64,000 bases of DNA. Source: Glandiceps talaboti (lineage: Eukaryota; Hemichordata; Enteropneusta; Spengelidae). The first letter of the stretch is position 1, and the number at the start of each line of letters is the position of its first letter. Position numbers and translations under genes: made by a program. Location: assembly GCF_964340395.1 (NCBI RefSeq), contig NC_135549.1, positions 6,873,001 through 6,937,000 on the forward strand, written 5' to 3'. Shown here in pieces: positions 37,032 through 49,231 of the stretch. The notes under the pieces were generated by a model that worked only from the letters and a program-made list of their open reading frames with translations, was not told the origin of the DNA and did not search any database.

Positions 37032-40000
37032 GTCTGAGACAGAGACAGAGAGAGAAAATAACATACATTTAATGGCCAACTTTTTCCCTAGCTCTGTCAG
37101 ACAACTGATTTTCTCATCAGATTTTACTTCTTCCATCAATAATTCAAGTCCTTTAGGTCAATCTTGGATAAGGATTAAAATCTGGGTGTGAAAGTTAGTT
37201 GTCCAACAGAGCTACAGAAAAAGGTTTCCCTGAACTAAAGAGGGATCCCATTTAAACCTGATGGCTTCATTGGTAAGATGATAACAATCCAAAACTGTTG
37301 GATTCAAACATTTGAGTTTAAGATAATACCAAACATTTTACCAATTCAGAGTCTGAGATGCAAACATATCAGTTCACATCATTTATCACTTCTTCTTCTT
37401 CTTCTTCATTTTTTTTCTTTTTTTAAAAATATTTTTTTCTTTTTTTTTAATTTCTTTTTTTATGCTGGGAATTCATCCCAGCGATTTTCTGTGATGCAGA
37501 CAAATACACACAAACAAACAAACAAACACAAATGTTACAGAAATCCATTCTGGTTTAGGAGTACGTGACAGGGCTATGTTGCACGCTCTATATCACGTTG
37601 CTGTGGAACTGTCAAGGCTTTCCCAGTCAGTCCACAGGCTATCCCAGAGTCACCCAGGCCCAGCAAACATAGCACCTGCGGGCTACGTGTGAGTAATCGT
37701 CCCTGACTTTTCGAGTCATTACTCCAGGAGTCCCCCCCCCCCCAAATTCACACTCGTCTTGTGAGTGAGACACGGCTGAGTGATACAGCCTACCCATCGA
37801 GTCTGTACAACATTCACCCTTCTTCTTATCTCCTGTATTTTCATTGACAGGGTTTTCCTGATCGATACACTGAATTTTTCTTTTTGGGCTGACACTGACG
37901 AAGAGAAATTCAAGGTGAAGTACAAAGGCAAAGAATTCACTGGATATTGGTCTTTATGTGCAGCTGTTAACAGAGCTTTAGATGTAAGTCTGGGAGAGGG
38001 AGATAATGTGAACTTTTATTTTTACTGTGTTGTTTTACACTCCATTTCTTTTTTAAAACCCATTTTGTCAAGTTCTATACTAAAGCATGTAAATAAATGA
38101 CATCTAATGATATGTTAGAAATGATAATACTTACCGGGTATTTCTTAAAAGAAAGCTTTCCATGTTAAAAACACATCTCAAAGCACATGTTAGGATAGCA
38201 CAAGTACAGGTATGTGACATTTGTAAACATCACCTTGACAACGTTAAAACTGGTTAGTTATTAAATTTCCCCATGTCTCTGGTATTGAATCAAACGCAAC
38301 TGTATATTATGAATTATTTAGTCAATTTTTTAAGTGATGGCAAATTATTATTTATATTGGAATCATGGTGTAATTTATGTAATGCAAATAATTGTCCCAT
38401 ACCCACTTGCGTTTTTATAGAAGGGAATATTTGGCCAATGTATCTGGTAGTATAAAATTGATTTACTCCATCCTGGGACTCAAAACAAAGTGAAGGTGTT
38501 TGGGATTTTGATTGCTGAGATAGAGATGTTAGAATGCACTACTAGATTGTGGAAACGACAATCTATCATTTATAAAAGTTTGGCCCATTGTCTTCAGATA
38601 CAGCTATTTGTGTAGAAATTAGAATCTAAATCATAAAACAAAAGATTTACGAACACCAAAGTATGTCAATAATTAATACAGCTTGTTCTGATTGGATACA
38701 TTTTAATGTTGGAGGATCATTTATCCATTTTACTATTTACTATATTTCATTTCATTTCATTTCACAGGATGGTATTCCAGTCACCTCACCATCATACTAT
38801 GCTACTATTACCATGGATCAATTCAAACACATTTTCAGATCTGACAGTCCAAATGAAATCCCTCTATTGGAGGAAAGATACAACAATCTCCGAGAAGTTG
38901 GAACAGTATTGAACGAGGTAATATTTTGGTAATCTGGGATAATTTTTTTAGTCCAGTCTTCACAGTCAGAAGTGGAATTTTTAGTGAACAAATTTGACGC
39001 AAATATTTTTTTTGGGATGTTGTTCAACTTCTTTTAGTAATTTGTCACCAGTACTGTCACACTAAATTCAAGGCATAGTGTCAGGTTACCTTATTAATTC
39101 ATGTCATGAAATGGCAAGAGTAGCAACTTTGGCTGTCTGTTTAGTTTGACAGTGATGGTGACCCATTGAAGAAGAAGTGGTTCAGCCCCATGAAATATTT
39201 TGGTTAAAATTGTATGGTTTCATGAGGATATGATAGACAGAATATGTATACCTAGTACTGTAAACCTGCATATTTTCACGAATAGAAAATTTTGCGATTT
39301 TACAGTCTTCATGTAGTTCACAAAGATTAATTTACACTAATAACCATACTGGTACATTGCATTATGCAGAAATATATATTTTCGCTACTACTTATTTTCG
39401 CGTTTTTGTTTTGTAGCGAAATTAGCGAAAATAAATCTTACGCGAACATTTCCAGGTTTACAGTATATATCTATGTTCTTCCAAGTAGGTAAAAATAGAA
39501 TAATTGAAAATGTGTGTTACAAAACAAACCAGAAAATAACATGTAAATCATTGAAAATGTTTGTTACAAAACAACCAGAAAATAACATGTAAATCATTGA
39601 AAATGTTTGTTACAAAACAAACCAGAAAATAACATGTAAATATGCAAATGAATGTTCATGGACTGTGGGTTCATAGTAATACTAGTGAAAATTTCAACTC
39701 AGTCAAAATATGAATATCTTGGAAGCAAATCCCAATTTTTTGCTGACATCTTGTCAGCATCGTCAGGAAACTACATGTATTCACCCAAGGATGCTCAATC
39801 TAAACTGGAAAGCCAGTGTCAAGATCTTGGCTGTTTCTCTCAAGCTTGTCTCCCTTGTCTTGGAAGAGACTCATGCCAATAGTACACCCCTGACGACACT
39901 GAGGAGATGTTGGCTGAAAAATTTAGGAATTGACTCTGTGAGTAGAAATTGTCATGACTGATAATTCATATTATATTGTTTTCAGGAAATAATGTTGTGG

Positions 40001-40704
40001 TGAATCCACTACTCTGCAATGGCCTTGGGAGAATCCTATTATCAACATGTAATTACTATTTTATTTGTTTTCAGAAATACAATGGCTCATTTGTCAACTG
40101 TATCCGCCAGTGTGACCAAAGTGCTGAAAAGCTGTTGGATTTCATAGTGTCTACCTTTCCATGCTATCGAGATGTGGCAACTCATCAAGGAAAACAAGGT
40201 TAGATTTGATAAACTATTATGAAGTAATATAACAGAACCCCATGATGTGTGAGTGCAAGTGTGGGGTACTTGAATGAGTGCTTGCACTGGTCTCTGCACC
40301 CACACTTTCACTCACTATGCTCTTGAAAGTGCAGCAGAAAACACTGCAAGCGCAAGTGCAAATACCCTACACTGGAACTCATGTGGCACATATGTCTATA
40401 TGTTTTCTGAACTCAATTATGATATTGATTCAGTTTTAAATTTGACTTGATTAGATGGTATTTGAATTCAATAGCTCCTGTGGCATGAATAATTAAGGCA
40501 ATGCTGCATGTATCAACATTTAATTAATTTAACATTTTATCCATTAAATAACAATTATGCCAGCTACACTTGACCATATTTTATATTTAATTCTATCTCT
40601 GAGACAATATTTAAAGTAATTCCTGTATGAATATTGTCATATCACACTCATTTGTAGCTATATCACATGCACAAGTAAATCTTCATCTTCATCATAATAT
40701 GTTG

Positions 40705-40766
<62 letters not shown>

Positions 40767-40783
40767 GTGACTGACTGACTGAC

Positions 40784-40854
<71 letters not shown>

Positions 40855-43800
40855 CTGATTGACTGATTCTTTCTTTCAGTATCTTTCTATAAACGGGCTC
40901 AAATTCTGGTAGCTGATTTATGGTCCTGCTTCTTAGGTCAAGGTCATGGCACATTTCATGATATTGACTGCATAACTATGTTTGCAGATTACAGGTATGT
41001 CTTCAGTACATAGCACATTTCATGATATTGACTGCATAACAATGTTTGCAGATTACAGGTATGTCTTCAGTACATAGCACATTTCATGATATTGACTGCA
41101 TAACAATGTTTGCAGATTACAGGTATGTCTTCAGTACAAATAGCACATTTCATGATATTGACTGCATAACAATGTTTGCAGATTACAGGTATGTTGTCAG
41201 TACATAGCACATTTCATGATATTGACTGCATAACAATGTTTGCAGATTACAGGTATGTCTTCAGTACATAGTACATTTCATGATATTGACTGCATAACAA
41301 TGTTTGCAGATTACACGTATGGCTTCAGTACATAGCACATTTCATGATATTGACTGCATAACAATGTTTACAGATTACAGGTATGTCTTCAGTACATAGC
41401 ACATTTCATGACATTGACTGCATAACAATGTTTGCAGATTACAGGTATGTCTTCAGTACATAGCACATTTCATGATATTGACTGCATAACAATGTTTGCA
41501 GATTACAGGTATGTCTTCAGTACATAGCACATTTCATGATATTGACTGCATAACAATGTTTGCAGATTACAGGTATGTTGTCAGTACATAGCACATTTCA
41601 TGATATTGACTGCATAACTATGTTTGCAGATTACAGGTATGTCTTCAGTACATAGCACATTTCATGATATTGACTGCATAACAATGTTTGCAGATTACAG
41701 GTATGTTGTCAGTACATAGCACATTTCATGATATTGACTGCATAACTATGTTTGCAGATTACAGGTATGTCTTCAGTACATAGCACATTTCATGATATTG
41801 ACTGCATAACAATGTTTGCAGATTACACGTATGGCTTCAGTACATAGCACATTTCATGATATTGACTGCATAACAATGTTTGCAGATTACAGGTATGGCT
41901 TCAGTACATAGCACATTTCATGATATTGACTACATAACTATGTTTGCAGATTACAGGTATGTTGTCAGTACATAGCACATTTCATGACATTGACTGCGGG
42001 TATGTCTTCAGTACATAGCGCAATTCATGATATTGTCTTCTATACATAGCACATTTCATGACATTGACTGGTATGTCTTCTATACATAGCACATTTCATG
42101 ACATTGACTGGTATGTCTTCAGTACATAGCGCAATTCATGATATTGACTGGTATGTCTTCTATACATAGCACATTTCATGATATTGACTGGTATGTCTTC
42201 TATACATAGCACATTTCATGACATTGACTGGTATGTCTTCAGTACATAGCGCAATTCATGATATTGACTGGTATGTCTTCTATACATAGCACATTTCATG
42301 ATATTGACTACATAACAATGTATACAGATTACAGGTTTGCCTCTAATAATATGTACACCACCGAAGATGTCGGAATCATGTGTTTCATGAGTGTGTTGTA
42401 TAAACTGTTGCATCAGTATTGTTTTAAAATGGTCATATGGTTGAGGATTGGATATTTATTTTGGATTTTTAATTTATAAAATAATTTTATCATGGTTTCC
42501 TACATGAAAAGAATTAATGTGAAACAACATTGTGCAAGTTTGTCTTTGTAAGTTAATATATTGCAAAAAGATATAAAAAAAATGTGTAAAAAAGTTTGTT
42601 ATCGTATGTACAATAACAAAGATTTTACACATTTATCAAATCTTTTGCAATTTATTGAGTTAAAATCAAGGACTTGGCTTATGTTGTGTCACTTTTATTT
42701 TTGCAGTAGGAAGCCATGGTAAAATTATTTAATCAATAAAACTTTAAAAAAAAAAAAATACCCAATCCTCATCCATTGGAGTACAGTGCATTTGATATTC
42801 TAGCCAATTTGCATGTTATTTCATGACACCAGATGTGAGTCATATTTCCAGGGAAGTGACACTATCAAAATCATGAAAGGAAATAACAGATTATAAAAAC
42901 TATGATCATGAGCTTATTAAGGACCTTTTGTTGGTTGACCTTGGCAATTGACTCTTGGCACACACTTAAGTCTACTCACCAGTTTAAGTATTCAAATGTT
43001 CAAAAATAAGTTACTGTATGATTTCATGTACAATTCAACCAACTTAGTTACTACACAGTCAGTCAGAAAATGTTTCCTGTTGTGATTGCTTGTTCCTGTT
43101 TTAATGATGCTGTTTGATACATTTTCACATCATGAGGGGGATATTGCTTAACTGACATCATCTGTCACTTTGGGTAGATCTAAAATTCAGGTTGAAGTTT
43201 TGCCCATTTTCTGGTAGATGCTTCATAAAGTATAATATTGAATTTGTTTTTCTAAGCATTATTTAGGAAACAAATTTAAGATCAGTCCAGCAAAGGTTGT
43301 AAGTGCTGATGATATGCATACAATCTTTCCCTGTATCAGGGTTTGTAACAAAGACTATAAGGAATACTCACAGCAGTGTTATTCCAGATTTTCTGTCATT
43401 TTTGTTCCTATACAGAGTTCCACAAGCACTGGTGTATTATAATGCACTGCAGTACTCTGATTCTCTATTGGCTAAACTAAATGAAAGTACACGATTCACT
43501 CCTGGTGAAAGACATGAGGTAGAAATCAGAGGATGTTCTATCTGGGCTGTAGAGGTGGGTGGTTTATTTTTGAAAGAACTCGCCATCATTCTACAATTTC
43601 ATGTTCTACTGTTCTGTATTTTACTATTTAGAATAATTTTGGATATTATACATTTTCACCTTCACTTGCCAAGATTCTTGTATCCAGAAATATTTTGACT
43701 GTTGAGTCAGAGCTAAAAAGGCACAAAGTTAGAATTACAGTTTCTGTATAACTTTCTAATTTATGTTTAGTGTAGATAAACCTTGTAACATGAAATACAC

Positions 43801-44290
43801 AGGTGTATTATGTGTAATACAATAATAATAACGATAATGATAATGGTAATAAGTTTATTGCTGTGTACTAGCTAGGCCACTGGCCTTTCGGTACATGACT
43901 TATAAAACAATTAAAATTTTCAAGGTCAGAGGTGTCAAAGGAAAAAAATAACAATAAGAATTTTGTGATGTATTATGTATATTTATTGCAATGTTTCTCA
44001 GAAATTTTATATCAAATAATTTGTGAACAACTCATGTTTTGAATATGCCCAGAAATATGCTGTGGTGAAGCATTTAATCCTCCATCCCATTCCTCTATAT
44101 AAATGTATCCTCATAGACATACAGATACACACACACACACAGGACACAGACACAGACATCTCCATTGCCACCACCCCAACCCTTGCCTTTACATTCACGT
44201 TTTGACTGAGGTGAACACACACACACAAACACACATCTCCATTGCCACAACCCCAACCCCTGCCTTTATATTCACATTTTGACTGAGGTG

Positions 44291-44353
<63 letters not shown>

Positions 44354-44472
44354 CCATTGCCACCACCCCAACCCCTGCCTTTACATTCACATTTTGACTG
44401 AGGTGAACACACACACATCTCCATTGCCACCACCCCAACTCCTGCCTTTACATTCACATTTTGACTGAGGTG

Positions 44473-44545
<73 letters not shown>

Positions 44546-44970
44546 CCATTGCCACCACCCCAACCCCTGCCTTTACATTCACATTTTGACTGAGGTGAAC
44601 ACACACACTCATCTCCATTGCCACCACCCCAACCCCTGCCTTTACATTCACATTTTGACTAAGGTGAACACACACACACACATACACACATCTCCATTGC
44701 ACCCACCCCAACCACTGCCTTTACATTCACATTTTGACTGAGGTGAACACACACACATACACACATCTCCATTGCCACCACCCCAACCCCTGCCTTTACA
44801 TTCACATTTTGACTGAGGTGAACACACACACAAACACACATCTCCATTGCCACCACCCCAACCCTTGCCTTTACATTCACATTTTGACTGAGGTGAACAC
44901 ACACACAAACACACATCTTCATTGCCACCACCCCAACCCTTGCCTTTACATTCACATTTTGACTGAGGTG

Positions 44971-45042
<72 letters not shown>

Positions 45043-45440
45043 TACACACATCTCCATGCACCCACCCCAACCACTGCCTTTACATTCACATTTTGACTGA
45101 GGTGAACACACACACATACACACATCTCCATTGCCACCACCCAAACCCCTGCCTTTACATTCACATTTTGACTGAGGTGAACACACACACAAACACACAT
45201 CTCCATTGCCACCACCCCAACCCCTGCCTTTACATTTACATTTTGACTGTCTAATGTATGATTTTTCTTTCATAGTTGATGTATGAAGAGATGAAGAAAA
45301 GAGTTCTAAGTGATTCATCGATGAAAGATGCCATCTTCAATCCTGTTGGTATTGGTCAATATCTATGGGCTGATGCTAGGAAACATCGTAAAGAAATGAA
45401 CCATATACCATTTCATAAAATACGCACTATCTTCTACTAA
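36101..45440 (+). CDS. QNG1: Queuosine-5'-phosphate N-glycosylase/hydrolase (queuine salvage), complete
   Basis: Releases queuine from queuosine 5'-monophosphate so that the base can be reused for tRNA modification; soluble enzyme of the DUF2419/Q-salvage family (human C9orf64). Exons: 36101-36202, 36584-36678, 37851-37983, 38768-38917, 40075-40198, 40880-40994, 43416-43554, 45276-45440. All junctions are GT/AG with agreeing phases, giving 340 aa against about 341 in human. Landmarks in order: [10 protein letters not shown] near the N terminus, [13 protein letters not shown] (about residues 70-82), [56 protein letters not shown] (FADYR about 236-240), [25 protein letters not shown] at the end. 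The start ATG at 36101 gives the family N terminus. The exon ending at 40994 is followed by an array derived from its own 3' end. A polyadenylation signal candidate AATAAA is at 45812. Confidence 0.96.
36973..37031. repeat. (GACA)n microsatellite
   Basis: About 14 GACA units in the second QNG1 intron. Confidence 0.95.
39256..39465 (+). mobile_element. MITE of the TACTGTAAACC family
   Basis: Terminal inverted repeats TACTGTAAACCTG and CAGGTTTACAGTA flank a 210-base non-coding body with TTTTCGC-rich segments. A diverged copy in the opposite orientation is at 17961-18168. It lies in the QNG1 intron between exons 38768 and 40075. From general knowledge, ends of this type are widespread in marine invertebrate genomes. 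Confidence 0.85.
39500..39642. repeat. ~47-bp tandem repeat, 3 copies
   Basis: Three near-identical units with GTTACAAAACAAACCAGAAA and TAACATGTAAATCATTG, in a QNG1 intron directly after the MITE. Confidence 0.85.
39665..39955. mobile_element. Element with inverted ends related to 22027-22172
   Basis: Left end AGTGAAAATTTCAACTCAG, right end ACTCTGTGAGTAGAAATT. The interior contains CAGCATCGTCAGGAAACTAC and a short open frame with no recognised product. It lies in a QNG1 intron and is probably a larger relative of the palindrome at 22.0 kb. Confidence 0.5.
40709..40868. repeat. (TTGA)n microsatellite adjoining a QNG1 acceptor
   Basis: About 40 TTGA units with a CTGA patch. They end 11 bases before the acceptor of exon 40880, leaving a short TTCTTTCTTTCAG polypyrimidine tract. 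Confidence 0.95.
40995..42340 (+). repeat. 64-bp minisatellite derived from the QNG1 exon end and its splice donor
   Basis: The 3' end of exon 40880-40994 (coding [15 protein letters not shown]) plus donor and first intron bases is repeated. Each unit contains GCACATTTCATGATATTGAC, TGCATAACAATGTTTGCAG, ATTACAG|GTATGTCTTCAG. Fifteen copies follow head to tail at a 64-base period to about 41960. Then come seven or eight shortened 40-base units lacking the TGCATAAC…ATTACAG part (about 41960-42290). A final full copy ends near 42337. Differences are single bases (CTTCAG/TTGTCAG, ACAG/ACACG). Confidence 0.97.
42341..43415. other. QNG1 intron right of the array
   Basis: AT-rich sequence without a recognised exon or repeat, up to the acceptor TATACAG at 43409-43415. 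Confidence 0.6.
44120..45250. repeat. Compound minisatellite: ~70-bp unit with variable (CA)n, about 12 copies
   Basis: The unit is CTCCATTGCCACCACCCCAA, then CCCTGCCTTTACATTCACAT, TTTGACTGAGGTGAACACAC, followed by a CA run that ranges from about 4 to over 35 dinucleotides. It fills the last QNG1 intron and ends about 25 bases before the acceptor of exon 45276. Open frames on both strands here are by-products of the repeat. Confidence 0.95.
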
Positions 45441-47200
45441 AGTGGTATCTCACACAGAAGTTGTAAATGTGTTGTACATCAGTGCATTCAAGAATAGTCT
45501 AGTATGGTGTCTGATAATTATAATTGTAAAATGCTGACAAGAATTCTTCAACCATGCACAAGCCAAATTCTTATCTTGAAGAGAAAATACGGATTACATA
45601 CCTTAGTCATTTTACGACACAACAACCTATGTCTATGTCTCTGGCCCTTCGGTGCTAAAAACATGAGTAAAAATATTAGTATCTTTCTTAAATTTTTATA
45701 AACTATGCTTGATGAGGTATAATTATATTGGGTTTGTCACGTAATTGTGCTTTTTTTTATGAAATTGGGATTGTTTGAAGAAACTTTACATTTATAATAT
45801 TAAAACTGAGAAATAAATTATATATGGATGATGCTAAGTCAATGAAGTACGTATTTGGAATGAGAGAGAACGAGTGATTCTTGGAGACAACCACTGGTCT
45901 GTTTAACATACGTTGAGTTTGTCCTTCAGGTTAGATGGTAGCTGAGAAGGAACAAGTAATTCACATATCTACTGAAAAAGATGTAATTATTAACTTGAAT
46001 ATGGTAGATGGGGAAATATATGGGGTGAGATCCCCGACAAAATAAATGTATTTAATATATTTTAAGATTTCCACAATTATTTCTGTATTTATTCACTTTT
46101 TTTATTTTAATTATTTATGTAATTATTTTTAAAATGTATATTTCATTACTGAATATTTCCACAATTATTTCTGTATTTATCAACTTTTTTATTATAATTA
46201 TTTCTGTAATTATTTTTAGAATTTATAATTTCGATATTAAATATTTCCACAATTTCATTTTTATTCACTTATTTATAATTATTTCTTTATTTATTCACTT
46301 ATATTTATTTTAATTATTTCTGTATTTGTTCTTAATTTGCTTTTGATTTTGATTTTTCTATTATTAATTCAAGTTGAATTATTTGACTTATGTCAAGAAA
46401 CTTGCTTATTTAATCATTTGGCAGTTATAAAATTTATAATTTCATTATTTAAGTCTGTATTTTGCATCTGATTTCTCTTTTCATCACCATTATTATTATT
46501 TTGATTATTTATCGTTTTAAATTATTTCATTTGCTAAGCCAATTTAAACATTCCCAGCAATATATTATGATAATGATGTTCTCTTATCAATAAATTATTT
46601 TTTTCAATTCATTATTTGTTATTTAAGTCTTTATTTTGATTCTTGTTCGTGCTTTAATTTTTTCTCTATACCTGCAAACCATGTTTAGTTTATAACTTAA
46701 ACTTGAACAATTACAATTGATGAATATTTTATTTTGGCGGAGATCTCACCGTAGTTTAAAGTAATTTATTCTCTATGTTAGTTGATAACTTAAACTTGAA
46801 CAATTACAATTGATGAATATTTTATTTTGGCGGAGATCTCACAGTAGTTTAAAGTAATTTATTCTCTATGCCTGTAAACCATGTTTAGTTAATAACTTAA
46901 ACTTGAACAATAACAATTATAATTGATAAATATTTCATCGGCGGCGATCTCACATACGGTTTAAAGTAATTTATTCACTATGCTTGAAAACCATGGTTCG
47001 GGGCCATAGATTCGTCCTATATGACTGCAACGTGCAATGTATTTGGCCCGGAACATGGTTATCAAGCACAGTGAATAAATTTCTTCAACTATGGTGAGAT
47101 CTCCGCCAAAATACAATAATTAATTTATTCTCTATGCCTGCAAACCATGTTCAGGGGCCTACGATACGTCATATGACGTATTTGCATCACTTCTCTCCAA
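45441..47200. other. Intergenic region downstream of QNG1
   Basis: QNG1 3' UTR with AATAAA at 45812, then very AT-rich sequence. Three degenerate copies of a TTTCCACAATTATTTCTGTA unit lie at about 46065-46260. A ~95-base unit recurs three times at 46685-46985 (ATAACTTAAACTTGAACAAT, GGCGGAGATCTCAC, GTTTAAAGTAATTTATTC). The CCATGGTTCGGGGCC / GGCCCGGAACATGG pair at 46990-47060 folds back. No gene seen. Confidence 0.6.
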
Positions 47201-47204
47201 TCTC

Positions 47205-48237
<1,033 letters not shown>

Positions 48238-48797
48238 TGACATGTGTTTGAAACTGTTTGCCATGATTTGACAAGTGTCCTGGTTGGAGAGGTACGAGCA
48301 GGTTGAACAGTACACTCGAACCAGTGCATCATTTCCCTGCCAAGATATTTTTTTTTCTAGCAGCAGTGGTCCATCTATTTTTTTCCATCACCCACTCATA
48401 TCCGGATTTTTTTTTTCAAGCGAATCCACTTGGCATTTTTTCCCCCGAAATCTTCCAAGCCCCCCCCCCCCAGGATATCAAATGGTCCACCCCTAATGAA
48501 AGTTGTGACGTACCAGTAAATGAAGTTGGACATGGGTACGCATGCCGACAAATCTTGAAACAACGTCATCATCTCAAGAGCTTTTGAAACTTGCCATCAT
48601 GTTTTCTGTTTGGCCTGATTGATTCTCAAATGCAATGAATACATTTTGGTTGTAATATTTGCTTCTACGAAGTTCTAGTTCGATATTGAATCCTGTAGCT
48701 GTACATTATACACACGTGACACAGTACACGCACGCACGTCCGCACCGCCCCCATAAGTGGCCAACTGGAATGACAGCATTTCCAGCATACTCAGACT

Positions 48798-49090
48798 CAA
48801 TCTGATTAAAATCCGATGTAGATGTCGGCTAATCGTGCATTGCTATCTTACCATCGTTATTTAGCTTGAATTGACCTTCGTAGTAGATGTTTACGTTTTT
48901 AGCCTGATCGCCTTTAAGGCGATCAGGCTAAAAACGTAAACATCTACTACGAAGGTCAATTCAAGCCTTAGAGGAGGCGATCAGGCTAAAAACGTAAACA
49001 TCTACTACGAAGGTCAATTCAAGCTAAATAACGATGGTAAGATAGCAATGCACGATTAGCCGACATCTACATCGGATTTTAATCAGATTG
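48798..49090. mobile_element. Palindromic MITE, MULE-type target duplication
   Basis: Starts CAATCTGATTAAAATCC and ends GGATTTTAATCAGATTG. It is flanked by a perfect 9-base direct repeat ACTCAGACT (48789-48797 and 49091-49099). The arms (about 110 bases) include GTCGGCTAATCGTGCATTGC, ATTTAGCTTGAATTGACC and ACGTTTTTAGCCTGATCGCC and meet at CGCCTTTAAGGCG. On the right side the inner 70 bases are present twice, joined by CTTAGAGGAGGCG, so this copy is longer than the 241-base copy at 55401. TSD length suggests Mutator-like mobilisation. Non-coding. Confidence 0.9.
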
Positions 49091-49231
49091 ACTCAGACTA
49101 TGTCCATATTCAGACCACTATAGAGAAGTGGTCTGTGGTACAAGGTATGTTTTATCACAGACAAGTATACTTCTTAGTTGTCTGTGGTTTTATCATACCC
49201 CCAAATTTTCCTGTGTTGACTCACAGACTTA

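Noticed and set aside
40995-42340. Regularly spaced repeats resembling a CRISPR array
   Set aside because: Repeats are head to tail without unique spacers, derive from an exon, and the genome is animal.
44007-45318. Cys/Val-rich and Thr/His-rich frames of 85-219 codons
   Set aside because: Translations of the CA-containing minisatellite in the last QNG1 intron.
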